The position numbers and the translations under genes are program-made. A stretch of DNA of 64,000 nucleotides from Perkinsus olseni (taxonomy: Eukaryota; Perkinsozoa; Perkinsida; Perkinsidae), in assembly GCA_013115135.1 (NCBI GenBank), contig JABANP010000012.1:264758-328757 (forward strand). Direction: 5' to 3'. Positions 1-11,403 of the stretch are shown in pieces. The notes beneath the pieces were generated by a model. The model saw nothing but the letters and a program-made list of their open reading frames with translations, was not told where the DNA came from and ran no database searches. Numbering within the stretch: position 1 is the stretch's first letter; each line of letters opens with the position of its first letter.

Positions 1-685
1 CACCTAGGCTTTCCTACCGTCAAGGGTAAAACGACTGAATGGATGGTACGTCCTACGGCGGACGAGTAATCCTATCTATCTTGCGGTCTAATCTACGGAT
101 GAAAAGTTCCACGCTTTCAGTGGAGCGATTGAGTCGTAGAGGAAAACATGACTCGAAAACATCTCAATACCGATCATCGGGCTTGAACGAACTCTATCCG
201 AGCGGATCCTCCCGGAGGATTCCTCCGAGCCCAGAGCCCTCCAAAACCGACAGGACGAGCTACGTCACACCGGAAGCCCCACCCACCGCATGAGCCTCCC
301 GCTGCGACGCCAGCATCTCTGAGCCGTGCGTGGAATATGTCAGAAGGCGATATTTGCGGGGTACTCCATCCTCTCCCTCACCACCCTCGATGACCTGACA
401 GACAGTATGCGAGGAAGAAGCCTCTCAGAGAGTCTCACCGAGCTAGAGTCCATCGTGATAGGTTCTCACCGACCGTCCCGGTATCCGGCTGAGCCTGCTC
501 TCTGCTGACCGGCTCACAGTGATGGCCGCTCCTTGTAGGAATTGGGGGTCTCCTACTCCCTCGCGGCCGAGAAACTGCATGCCTTGACCTTATGGGCAAA
601 TCACGTGGTGGTTCGAGGTGGGTGGGAACGAGCACCTAACGCAAGCACAGCGACTCGGCATCGTGCTCAACCCTCAGCCATCAAC
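1..685. other. No gene assigned
   Basis: Short open frames exist on both strands but none shows a recognisable domain or a convincing exon chain. At 660-735 there is an imperfect short direct repeat (copies of a TATCATNCACGT-type unit) that lies in or just past the last exon of the minus-strand SAM/FHA gene. I see no RNA gene here. Confidence 0.4.
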
Positions 686-3600
686 TATCATCCACGTTGA
701 CGCTGTAGCTATCATACACGTCGAAGCTGTATTTATCAGGCTGTAGCACCGGAGGAGCAATCTTGCCCTCTTGCATTCTCTCAACGCCGCCGCCCTACCA
801 ATGAGCTCGCTCCACTCGCGTCGCCAGCAGCCTCCGATTGGTCGTCCAAATCAGCCGGAACGCCCGACCATGCAAGTCGATCGAAGAGTACGAACGCTAC
901 CTCACCCGCCTGATGGACAATCACATTTTACCCTGACAAATTCCCGCGAGCGACTCAGGGCTCCAAGCTCGAACAATCTGCCGTCCACCGAAATCAAATT
1001 GGAAAGCAGAAGAATTTAGAAATTAGAATACATTCAAGTCAGCTGAATTGGCTAAAATTACGTAAAATTGAACTTTATTCCGATTTTCCTGCATGAAGCT
1101 TTTGATCTGCGATAAGCTTTCGCTTTCTTTCGAGGGTACACCAAGGAGGAACGCTTGGAGCCGCCCGCTTCTATAGAGAACAGACTAGTGATTCGCACAA
1201 CATGGCTCAACGGGGGCACTGCAAAAGCTACTGACCTTAATAACATCCCCAGCATAGATCGGGTACGGTGGGAGCTCCTGCTCACTGCTCAAATGCCCCA
1301 CTCGATGCCATGTTCCTGAGCACCGCGATACGCTCCATCAGTAGTCGTTGTAGGCTCACGATTAGTGCTGGAGAAGTCTCTTATCCGCACCATCCCCTCG
1401 TTCGCTGGGTCCCATACGATCTCACCTGAGTTCCCACCAAAAGCCCCCTCTACCCGGCTATCGAGCAAGATTCCGCATTCTGTCGTCCTTGCTCCGCACA
1501 GCACAGGATTATACTTACAATGGACGCTGCTGACTTGAGGATCTGTCAACACCACCGAGCATCGTTCGGGGTCCCTTCCGGCTATCAGGGATACACTTTC
1601 GCCGTCGTCTCGACACGGGAATGGACCGAACACTGAACACGCGAAGAGAGTAATAACCCTCACGACCATCAACCATTCATTTATTCTCATAAGGAGAAGG
1701 CAGCTTTAGGGTAACGATAGCTCTTTGACTTGTCGATCGATAGAGCTTCAATCAACTCGTGGGAGAAGACTGCATTGCATTAGATTTTTCTCCGGAGCAT
1801 CAAATCAGGCAACCCTTCGAGTGTTCCTATCAACGTAGGACTTGTCTGCATTCGGATCATCCGACTCATCAACAAAGGTGAAAAACTTCTCATCCACCCA
1901 CGGAAGGCATTTTCCGGCAAGTGATTGAGTGTTCGATGACGATCTTCCGGAGGTACACAATACGCTCCCGCTTGTATAGAAAAACCCACAGTACACTGTT
2001 GAGACTAATGAGCTCACTAACGCAGCAATTTCAACTTCAATCACGGGAATTCTACCGGAAATTTTTCGCAATTTTCGAAGGGGAAGCTCTGTCTCTGCTC
2101 GCAGCTGGGATAGACGAGATACCTCCCTGATACACTCCTCGAGCCACTCACGAGCTAGCACTTTCCCCGACTACCGCCGACCCACCACTGCCAGCGTCCT
2201 CTCCCAAAGCCTATCTCCACTTCAACACAGATCCCTAACCTATCTTCATCATCCTCACATACTCGGGTACATACATACACATCCGTACCTGAGACATCAC
2301 TCAACTTGAGTGACTCAAGACACGGTCAATGACAGGGCTCGGCTGTGCTGTGAAGGCTGCCACCTCACATGATGCCACGCGAGCAGAGAACGTAAGCTTT
2401 TACAACGGCAGATACGTCCGCCCGGTCGCCACCATTCGTCACTGCGCCACGAAATTCAAACGCCGCCCCGCACGTCGCTAGTGTGCTGCCTCGTGACGAT
2501 GGAAGCATCTTCCTCGGCCTTTATTGCCACCGGGACGCTTACGCCATCCCAACCGCAGTCGTGCTGGCAATTCACACTCGAAGTCCTCAATATCATCAGC
2601 CTCGACTCGGGCGTAGGGCACCATGATGAACGTCCCCGTGGAGCTACCCATGTCTCTCACCTGATAACGACATGACCAACAGGATGCGCTGCTTCGAGCG
2701 ACTAGGATTCTTCTAATACCTAGCCAAAAACCACGATTATCAGAGAAGAGTTCTTCACGCCTTCAAAAGAAAACTATGCTGAATACCACACGCTGCCGTA
2801 TTCCTCTACAAACAACTCCAGCCCGGGGACACGAACCACGTAATCGAATAACAGCAGGCATGATCAGCCTCACACAGCCTCTGTCAGCGATACCTACGAA
2901 TGCGGTGTCAGACTCCATGCTTTCTATCTCCACCTGGAAGTGCCGGCGGCTCATAGTACCTGAAAAGGAGGAGACCTAGGGCGAGAAAGAGTCCACGGAT
3001 TTGCACACCGCCACGCTGGAACGAGCGAATAGCAGGGAAGCCGCTTATAGCGCAGTCACCGGGAATCGAACCCACAACCTCGGGAATGACAGCGAGCTAC
3101 CCGGCACCGCCTTGAAGTAGGCAACAAGAAATACATACCAAAAGGGGCTATGAACTCAACGGCCGCATGCCACGTCCGGACGATCTTCAGTAGCGATCAT
3201 GATCTTCCATCGTATCCGCCCCTAAACTTACTATCAAAGACCACTACGTCATTCCCTGATCGACTTCGTCCACACCGCAGTTGGTTATTTCGAAACTCAA
3301 AGGTATCGCACAACCTCAGCTGATCGAGCGTAACTGAATAGAAAATCACGGGGAACGCCCAGCATAATCATGAACCAACTATTCTGCGAAAGGCTCCACG
3401 AACGTCTAGCCTCACCGAATGACTTCCACGAAAAGCGGATAGGAGGGTGTTGATGGTACTCGTGTGAAGGGACCTACCTTCACCACTAACAGCGCCGTTC
3501 TCCAGTTGACCCAACATCAGTCTGCTGCTTCGCTCCGCTACGACCCCTGCTTCCAGCGGCGAGCATTGCAACCCCTGAACCTACAGTGAGGGCTAACTTG

Positions 3601-5154
3601 CAGCGTGCCTCCATAAAGTGACGCTGTGAGTTGGCTGCAACGTATAATACCTGCTGACTGCGGACCGCCGTACGAGGGCTGAATCCGCCACCACGCAAGG
3701 TAACAAATAGACCGGTCGATTCATCAGAGCTGATAGGAGGCTTCTCGAAAATTCACCAGCGAGTCGCCCAACAGGCTACCAAGCCCATACTCACATCCGA
3801 CCAAATGTGCGATTACCGAAGGTAGGATACTCTCCCCAACTTCTCCCCCCTACCTTCTTCTTCAGCGCCTCTTCCACTCTCGCAAGGGTCTCCGGACCAA
3901 CCCCCGTCTCCCGAAAGGGGCTCTCAGGTATAGCCGACATCATATACAGGAGTTCCAGCCCTTTCACCTAGCAGCACACGGCATTCCATTTGCTCAGGCG
4001 ACTGGCGACTTGGAGTTGAGCAGCGGCCCCGTCTTGTTATGATAGGTGACTCACTAAGTCAGGGCTTACGAAAATTTTATCGGCCGATTACCAAGAAAGT
4101 GATGCCAAGCACATTCCGCGTCGAAGAGCGAACAACCAAAAGCCTGCTCATCTATGGACTTCAGAGCCCAATTTTGTCGCCTCCGACAGCGGAGCGAAGC
4201 ACGTCGGTCAACGTAGAACCATCAGCAGCGCACGTCCTATGCACAAAAAGTGATGACCATCCAATTTAAGGGAGTTCCGTTAGAGCGATCGACAGAGATG
4301 GGGCGTATTTCCATCGAACCATTTCATCCTAGGCCGATCCCTCGCAAATACAGGAATGGTCGATCGCCACCACGTGATGATTATCAAACTCAATCTCGTA
4401 TCCCCCACCCGGATTCACCACTTCTCTATCGTCAACGGCCCGACCCGAGTCCTCCTACCTTGGCAGCTTTCAATGCTGGTCCGTATTTTTCCTTCAACCC
4501 AAGGTACCCCAGCCAGTCCTGAACCTCCTCAACATTCCAATCGCAGATCCCCTTAGCGGCCAGTGACCGCGGGAACGAGGATGGTCCGCTCCGATGGGCC
4601 TGGATATACGATCTCTCTCCCCACTTCAAAATAATACCCCCACCTCGAGCAAGGGTCTCAGTGCCTCCTCCAGAAGGCTCCGAACGCCAGTGCTCACCGA
4701 TGATCCAAACACGTTACCATCAACGTCCGCTGTCAACCGGATAAGCTTCGCTCCGTCGACCTAGTGAGACAATTTTACCATCTTAAAACCAAACCAAGGT
4801 ATATTTCAGCCTATCTATCTGATTTGAAGTGCATTCCACTAGTGCGAAGTACCGCTCAGTTCCAATTTCATATTTTCTCTTCCCTCCTGGTGAGTTATTT
4901 CGATCGACCAGGCGGGCGAGCTTGGACTCTCTCAGAACCCTTCAAATCGCACTACACTCGCCAAGCTCCTTATCCCTTTCCATTCGTCCCGGGCTGAGGT
5001 CTGCTACTACCTTGGCCGCTTTCAATGCTTCGCCGTATTCCCGCTTGAGATTGACGAACTCTAGCCAGGTCTGGACATCATCGACTGACCATAGCCCAAC
5101 ACATTGCGTTAAAGAGGATGGAAACATCCTGACGACGCAATGTCTCTCGCACAA
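686..5154 (-). CDS. Multi-exon SAM-SAM-FHA-FHA domain protein
   Basis: The model is assembled from exon pieces read on the minus strand. Two SAM domains come first. Exon 5154-5014 carries LWSVDDVQTWLEF and exon 4600-4480 carries DWNVEEVQDWLGY. Both end at the same place, after ALKAAK, with a GTAGNAG donor. Their second halves are exons near 4740-4640 (GVRSLLEEALRPLLE) and 3975-3855 (ETGVGPETLARVEEAL). Two FHA domains follow. The first has SRRHFQVEIE near 2950 and RDMGSSTGTF near 2650. The second has GRDPERCSVVLTDPQVSS near 1600, RDFSSTN near 1375, and YPIYAGDVIK near 1250. FHA domains bind phosphothreonine peptides and SAM domains mediate oligomerisation, so a signalling adaptor is likely. 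No kinase domain was seen. The tail, ending in DSYSVNVDDS with a stop near 686, is less certain. The start and several splice sites are guesses. Confidence 0.6.
2437..2456 (-). repeat. GCGCCACGAAATTC box in an FHA-gene intron
   Basis: It carries the same CACTGCGCCACGAAATTC as the EMC1 intron, here opposite to gene direction. Related copies are at about 22842-22857 and 24729-24742. Confidence 0.5.
3040..3115 (-). repeat. tRNA-like sequence inside an intron of the FHA gene
   Basis: Read on the minus strand it has an A-box-like GTAGCTCGCTG, then CCCGAGGTT, then GTGGGTTCGATTCCCGG, which matches a tRNA T-arm (B box GGTTCGANNCC). The two boxes are too close for a full tRNA and no acceptor stem closes. 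The CTGTCATNCCCGA..GGTTCGAT pattern is shared with the intron at 5762-5815. Confidence 0.5.
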
Positions 5155-5209
5155 CCCTTCAACCGTGAACTCATATACCGCCCTAATACGACGCTGTCAG
5201 TAGCATCCT

Positions 5210-5600
5210 CAACCCAGCCGACGACCACATTGACAGATAACTAAACGCGTGCACTTCTCAGAGCCAGCAAAGACTACCATCTAGAGCGCTACAAGAGAAA
5301 GAGGGCGGCGGCCCTTCGCGACGGTCATTTCGAGAAGAAGATGAGAATCGACGGACGGCTGTACGGGGAAAAGCTAGCTAATGAGCTCTCAGCTGGTGAG
5401 AGAATACAGCAAACAGGTTGGGAGAAGCAAGTCTCTGTAGGATAGCCATGGGCGTATCCTGTCAACCTCTGGAGAGACAGCGTCGACCTATTTCACACGT
5501 AGAAAATACCTCAGTCACCAAAAAGCCGGCTCCAGCGTTCCACCATAGCACCGTCCGTACAACAGTAAAAAGAGAGATCAGTAGAAGGGAATATTACAAC
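5210..5600. other. No gene assigned
   Basis: This lies between the SAM/FHA gene and the end of the TIR-like gene. It could hold the first exon or promoter of the SAM/FHA gene. No domain or RNA was recognised. Confidence 0.3.
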
Positions 5601-5602
5601 TG

Positions 5603-8426
5603 TTAATGCACCGTGGGTGCGCATCTATCAATCGGCGGAGGCATACCGGACGGCCACAGACTCCGATGCAACCATGCCACGGCGAAGGCATGGAGCAACG
5701 CAGAGGCCATAACCAATGGGAACCACTTCGGCCCGGCTGTCGAACATTTACGAACGAAGGTCTGAAAGACGGCTGTCATCCCGAAGGTCCACGGTTCGAT
5801 CCCCGCAGTCATTACTTGTGCCACACATGCTCCTAATGTGAGCACGAAGGCTATTACGAACTTCGACTTGATGCACCTTCGGACTCTTATCATGAGGCTC
5901 ACTGCGATCGGATAGGTCACATTGATATAGACCGTGGTCATCAACAACTCGGCTGCTATGAAAATGCCGGGATGATTGATCTGATACCATCACAAATCGA
6001 TCACAATGGCGCGCGCCAACTCCAGTTGCGTATCACCTCTCCCAATGTGACCCATTCCACAGTTTTCTCCAGAGCAAGCCAGAACATGGGGATCGACATC
6101 GCGACGCACGTCAAACAGGGAACTCTCAAGTGAGCGTCAATCAGCGATTGACTCACACGCTCGCGGATGAAGTTCTCGAACAGACTCATCTGAGGGTTGC
6201 GAAATTCCGAAAAACTTTGCCGGCAATTTTGTCCACTCACCCGTCCATAGTCGTGCTCGATATTATCGTAGATGTACTGTCTATCGCTTTCGAAAGCACA
6301 CTGTGTCTCAGAAATCTTGAATGATCGCAGGGGTGTCTGGCAAGATAGACGACGGTAGGACGCAGGTTCGACCCCCGCACCCCACATTACCGCAATGCTC
6401 TGGCTTAGAGTCCTCGAGGTGTAGTCCGACAATTCACAGACTGCAATCATATCGATCAGTAGCCATACAAGGCCGGTCATGATGGACACGAGATAATCCC
6501 TCGGCTGAAAGGAAGACTTCGACCCGGTCACTACTACTAAGTAGGACTCCGATAGCGCTGATGGCCAAAATAGGGACCTATTTCGCACTGTCTTCTCAGA
6601 TCGATCGAAACCAGTCACGCTGAGCCCCAGGAGTCGATGAATAATAACAGAAGGACTTACCCCCTCTACAAAACTGCCTTTGATAAGCTTCAAAAAGATC
6701 ACCAGAATCGGTCCCAACAGACATAGTGTCGCCCCTTGAGGTGATATGATATGCACATCCTTGGGCTTGTGCCGTCTTAGAAAGCAGGCAAACTCGTAGA
6801 CGCACCAGAGACGAGAAAAGTAGTCCGAGTGTAGAACCACTAACAGCGTGGATGAATGCTCCAGATAATCACCTATGAACACCGTTAAAATCTTACAGAA
6901 ACAAATCAGCATTTTGGAAGGTAGCGAGTCTATTGCGTTCTACGTGGGCGAACGACACTTCCGAACATTTCCCGAACCTTGTACTGCCTTGACACGTGCG
7001 GCAAACGAAATACTACTGCGTGAAAGAATATCTTCTACCATCCCAAAGGGGGTTGGGTTAACTCACTGGGTAGTGATGTTATACTGCTAGTACACTGCCT
7101 TTTCAGTAATACTTCTGCCCGTTCAGTAAGAGTTGGTATGAGCGCGTCTGGTTTATTAACAGCGATAGAACTATCATCATCTCGACTGGACCACGCTAAG
7201 GGTGCCATGCTATTTCGTCAGATCATTATTGGCAGACTTCTCAAATAGAATTGTCGCAGCCAGCTGATACAATCCGGTCCAAATTTATCATAGCTGATCT
7301 CATCCATCTAAGGTTTGAATGCCGGAACGAGAGACCACACTCACTAAAGCAGAAATTTGGAGAGCTTTCGGATGGTGTAGGTTACGCGCAACAGCTCTAG
7401 CCTCTCATCGAGATGGATGGTTCCTAGAACTGTTTGGCCGCCACGCGTTGATATCTGCAGTACTTGCCCACAGAAATTTTTGCGGGAATTTTGACCGAAT
7501 TTGGTAACGATCCAGGCCAGTTTTTCCAATCTTCTTTGACCGGACCGCAGTCCGAAACAAGCGTATTCCTTCCTTTCTCATACTACCTATTTTCTCTATG
7601 CCTGCCTTCATCTCGAGGCATGCAGGACAGTCGGCAGAATCGAACCTCACTCGGCTCCCGGAAGACAGCGTACCATGACCGGCACTGGAGAGGACTGTGG
7701 TTTCTTCCGGGTGCTGGTCTGCATCGTGCTGGGCCCGGCATTGGCGTATACAGGCCTTGTCGAGAAAAATGGTTTTACTGCGTGTAGGCAGCAACCAGTG
7801 ACCGAAGAACATCCCAATAAAGTACCCCACCAGCTGAAAGAAGGACAGAGTGGTAATACTGAGCAGACACATCGCTCACTATCATGGACAGGAGGCATCA
7901 TTGACTGCCTCTTTCAGACGGTACTACTGACCCAGTAAGGGCTCATCTCAGAAGAAGAGTGCTCCCCGAACAGCGGTGGATTTGGTCTCAACACGCATCA
8001 CTACCACTCACACTGGCCGGCAAGCCCTTATATCAATCGGAGAACGAGCGCGCCTCGAATAACGGTAAGATTGCCACTACTACCACCACTACTAATACTT
8101 ACTCCTGCATTAACAGGCCCAGGCACGAAGGACAGGAGGAGACCATCGTATCCGTTCATGTAGGCGCCCAGCTTCGAACGCCGCTACAAAGAGGGCTGAG
8201 AGCGTAGATACGACGATCATGGCCTTCCTGTTGAAGTGTACTAGCAGGAAGAGCGTCTTCTGAAGCGACGACATCGTCTGACGAGTAGAAGAACATAAGG
8301 GAAACAACAGGGTATCCCGCAGGCACTCACCCAAGCATGTGATAGGAAATAATCAAGCCCAGGATCCTCCTCGCATTCACTAGATAAATCGTAAGAATCA
8401 TCTTGACATGAATTTATAAAATGCAA
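5603..8426 (-). CDS. TIR-like multi-pass membrane protein
   Basis: Exon pieces read on the minus strand give the order of a family common in dinoflagellates and relatives. DYFLSHAW (near 8340, just before a GTGAGT donor) is a TIR-like start. A hydrophobic exon follows near 8277-8227, then IFLDKACIRQ (near 7770), KAGIEKIG (near 7600) and HSDYFSRLWCVYEFACFL (near 6810). After that come several hydrophobic segments, for example SIMTGLVWLLIDMIAV near 6470 and FVIAFVLTLGACVAQ near 5840. The stop is at 5603-5605. TIR-like folds can act in signalling or as NAD-cleaving enzymes, but the substrate here is unknown. Introns at 5762-5815, about 6316-6390 and about 7612-7673 each carry a T-arm-like TCGAACC box. 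An N-terminal extension upstream of 8426 is possible. Confidence 0.6.
5762..5815 (-). repeat. 54-nt intron with T-arm-like box
   Basis: On the host strand it begins GTAATGACTGCGGGGATCG, continues AACC, and ends CTTTCAG. The reverse strand reads as the 3' part of a tRNA (ACGGTTCGATCCCCGC). Its start closely matches the intron at about 6316-6390. Confidence 0.6.
6316..6390 (-). repeat. Intron with T-arm-like box, sister of 5762-5815
   Basis: On the host strand it begins GTAATGTGGGGTGCGGGGG followed by TCGAACCTGCG, and ends ATTCAAG. The GTAATG...TGCGGGG.TCGAACC layout matches the previous intron of the same gene. Confidence 0.55.
7612..7673 (-). repeat. Intron with T-arm-like box
   Basis: This intron of the TIR-like gene contains GAGGTTCGATTCTGCC on the host strand and ends CCTCGAG before the exon coding MKAGIEKIG. 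The donor, GTACGC, is less certain. Confidence 0.4.
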
Positions 8427-8429
8427 CCT

Positions 8430-9690
8430 TCAACCTTGGATACCATTACCTTCACCATCCGTTCTAAATACTCTACTGGCCTTGTGTAGTAGAGTGCCCA
8501 ACTTCACTCCACGCAGTTGTATCTGAACCGAGCCACAGGACTGTCGAGGCCGCATCAGCTAATCGATATTACGCCCTGGCACGCCTCGCCCTTTTTGGGC
8601 GACCTCAGCGGCCTTTCAGCAGTCCTGTTCCACTCGCACTCTTCAATCTCCGCCTCCCCTTTATGAGTGATCAAGCGAGGGGCTTCAGAATCGGACCACC
8701 GGCTTGCTGCCGGTGGAGTAGGCATCGGGTGACGAAGGTCTTCTCGCGCCAACGAGAAACAGCAAATATCTGCATCGCGACAGTACCAGTACCAAACTAT
8801 AGGTATTCGCGAACGCTGAGAAGCTGAAAATTTCGGGATCGTGCAAAAAACAATTCTGGATTTAAAAATCGATTCTGAAACCGCATTTCACGCGAAAAAA
8901 TCAATTCCAGAGTGGCTTCTAAGTTTTGAAGTTAGTTTATTGAACAGGGGGATGCTATTCAGCCGATCGTATATCGCTCTTCCTCCGCGAGCACGTGCGA
9001 ACATTCTCGAGTTGATGAGCAATTTTCACGGCCTACTGGAGAAAACGTGAGCAAAGCATCAAAGGCCCGTGTATGAGCCAGAGATGCCCCTGGTCGAAGA
9101 ACATACTTCGCACCAACCACCCGAGGACGGCTGTGGAGGGATGGTGAAGACTGCAGACTGAATCGTCGGAGTAATACGAAGCACTTGAACACATCTTGCG
9201 AAGACCTAAATCTTGTCAATCTTGTCAATCTTACACATTCTTCCATTTTCTCAACGCAGTCTACACGCAAGCATACATAGCCAACGCATGCGCAAGCGAA
9301 GCATACCCTTCTCTCCCACGAATGTGGCGAATTCTCTCTAGGAGACCCCTTCCCAATATAGAATTCGATTCACAAGTTGCAAAACGCAACCTTTTCGAAA
9401 AATTGAATGAACGTTTGGGCTGGGTCCTCTACAAACTCGTGTGAAAGTGTTGGCTTTACACAGTTCAACTGATTGAGGTGGTCCTGCGCCTTGCTCTGCG
9501 TCGCCCTCACTGTAACGCTCTCTCAACGCGATCTTCGTATCATGGGCGAACCATACTTGCCCGTACGACATCATTGGCGGAGACTTGTATATATGCTAAC
9601 AAGGATGATATCACGAGCAGCACGGTCCGCTGTGGAAGGTGATCCAATTTTTGGAACCAGGCTGCGCCCTTAGCGCTGGCCCGGGCAAAT
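8430..9690. other. No gene assigned
   Basis: Only short frames without domains occur here. The region may hold upstream exons or the promoter of the TIR-like gene. A short direct repeat, TCTTGTCAA twice, lies near 9213-9232. Two small hairpins with CGCC/GGCG and CCGGC/GCCGG arms lie near 8586 and 8700. Confidence 0.35.
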
Positions 9691-9699
9691 GCTTACAAG

Positions 9700-9776
9700 A
9701 AGTGTGATGGTAAACCACTGATGGTACGGCATACGAAGCAGACGTGATACCTCTAAACCACGCACCTCATCATAAA
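9700..9776 (-). pseudogene. Decayed tRNA-Ala-like copy
   Basis: Read on the minus strand it carries GCGTGGTTTAGAGGTATCAC then GTCTGCTTCGTATGC. These line up with the D-arm and anticodon arm of the intact tRNA-Ala about 75 bp away (GTGTGGTGTAGTGGTATCAC, GTCTGCTTTGCATGC). The T-arm and acceptor closure are lost, so it is a relic or partial duplicate. Confidence 0.6.
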
Positions 9777-9847
9777 GGGTCCTTTGCCATCTCCGTATGT
9801 AGATCTTTCATTAGCTGATGTTCATGGGCTATCGCTTATTAAGAGCA

Positions 9848-9919
9848 TGGACGTGCCGAGGATTGAACTCGGGGCCTTCTGCATGCAAAGCAGACGTGAT
9901 ACCACTACACCACACGCCC
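9848..9919 (-). tRNA. tRNA-Ala, anticodon UGC
   Basis: The 72-nt minus-strand sequence folds as a full cloverleaf. The acceptor arm GGGCGTG pairs with CACGTCC and includes a G3:U70 pair, the classic identity element of alanine tRNA. The D arm contains GTGTAGTGGTATCAC (A box). The anticodon arm is TCTGC-TTTGCAT-GCAGA with anticodon TGC. The T arm is CCGAG-TTCAATC-CTCGG. The discriminator base is A. CCA is not encoded and no intron is present. No strong T-run terminator is visible directly downstream. Confidence 0.95.
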
Positions 9920-10583
9920 GATACGAGGTATGGTCTCAACTCGCCTCCCGCGCTGATATTTCACCAACATATATCACGACGTACTTGGACGTGATAGAGA
10001 CTCAGTCGTTGTATGATTCTCTCTCTTCTCAGCACCAAGAGAGAGCATCACTTCTTCGACAATACTCGTAGATGTCGTAGTGTGGAAGATCCCGAGACCG
10101 GGCTTAGTGGAGCCCCCCAACGGAGTGCTGCCTCCAATCGTGATCGCTACTGCTACGTAATATGATCGTGTGCACCAGAGCACCGTCCAAGAGGACGCGT
10201 TCGACTCGTGACGATCTAGAAAGTTTCAGTTAAAGCGTTACTACTCCCAGTTCAGTGCGCGGCGGCATGGCTGTCGCGTTGGAGAATCTCCCGTTAAAGA
10301 TTTCAACGTTCAACTCCTGGTAGGAACTGTAAGACACTCACAGTGAATGACACTACATGCTAAATGCGACGCAAGTGAGGAACTTACAAGGATTGACACG
10401 AAGAAACACTCGAGTACATTTCAACCCGTTAACATCGTTCACAGGGGTTAGTTATGCATGAGCGTTCGAGGAGAATACAGGTTCTTATCGAATCATGCTA
10501 ACCGGCGAGGGTGGCTCAGTTGAATAGCCTCTCGTGTTGTCTTCATCTACGGGCCGCGAAGTCGCTTGGACACCCCTTCTGAA
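9920..10583. other. No gene assigned
   Basis: Only short unrecognised frames occur between the tRNA and the hairpin at 10584. Confidence 0.35.
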
Positions 10584-10640
10584 TATTGGTAACCCGAGGT
10601 CGTACTTAAAGGCATTAAGCACGACCTCAGGTTACCAATA
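10584..10640. repeat. Long hairpin, 20-bp arms and 17-nt loop
   Basis: Left arm 10584-10603 (TATTGGTAACC-C-GAGGTCGT) and right arm 10621-10640 (ACGACCTC-A-GGTTACCAATA) are complementary except at one position. GGGCCGCGAAGT occurs on both sides of this region, near 10550 and 10766. It may be a transcript terminator, an origin of a small foldback element, or a cruciform site. Confidence 0.7.
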
Positions 10641-10775
10641 CTCATACCCTTTCCAACACTAGTGCTTCAAGTTAGAACACTTCCACCTTCATGGCAGCAC
10701 TCCCTCGAGTTGAAGAGTCGAGTTGAAAGCCCGCCCGATCGCCTTCATCGCACGAACAGCTAGCGGGCCGCGAAG

Positions 10776-11348
10776 TTGCAACGGTCTGTAACGGACCGTC
10801 AGGCTCTGTCATTCCTCCGATGGACAGCTCCTATCACCAGGGTCTTCGATCAGGAGCCCGAACCCACTGAACCAGTCACCACGATTTCACACGACACTGT
10901 TAGCTTCAGCCCTGGAGTTCGCTTAAGGCTCCGTAAAGAGCTTCTCAACCCTAAGCTTAAAGTTCCGCCGTACGCGTGCGAGCATGTGAACACAGCAGCG
11001 CAAATACAGTATTTGAACTACTGGTCCATCAACGGTATATGGAGCCACGACGCGCTTTCTGCACTGCATAATAAGCACGGCAGTTATCTTCGAGGGAGTA
11101 TTGTCAGATTGTCCCATACTGAACAGCCGAGAGGCCTTGCCACAGAATGCCACCATTTCGTTGTGCGATACGTGAACCGCACGTCCTCCGTCCCTGTAAT
11201 CCTCGTCATCCCAGTGAACAAACCTTCTTCGATATCACTACCCTACGAGCCAGTCCCAAGCTACCCTACTGAAATGGACGTTAGGTCTCGAGCGGTCGCA
11301 TTACACTGGAGGCCCTACCCCTTCATTCGTCGTATCGAGACACGATGA
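10776..11348 (+). CDS. Hypothetical protein, about 190 residues, unrecognised
   Basis: This is an uninterrupted frame longer than most spurious frames here, ending about 55 bp before the carboxypeptidase start. It is not hydrophobic, has no signal peptide and shows no motif I recognise. The start codon lies right after the second GGGCCGCGAAGT copy. It could be a real single-exon gene, an exon of a larger gene, or chance. Codon use was not measured. Confidence 0.35.
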   Translation: MQRSVTDRQALSFLRWTAPITRVFDQEPEPTEPVTTISHDTVSFSPGVRLRLRKELLNPKLKVPPYACEHVNTAAQIQYLNYWSINGIWSHDALSALHNKHGSYLRGSIVRLSHTEQPRGLATECHHFVVRYVNRTSSVPVILVIPVNKPSSISLPYEPVPSYPTEMDVRSRAVALHWRPYPFIRRIETR

Positions 11349-11403
11349 CGCTCTCCCATCCCTGATAGACTGGACCGTTCAGATCTTTTTAGCAGCGTTT
11401 CCG

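Noticed and set aside
5762..5815. Complete tRNA genes at the T-arm-like boxes
   Set aside because: None closes an acceptor stem or has properly spaced A and B boxes, and they lie between splice sites of protein genes.
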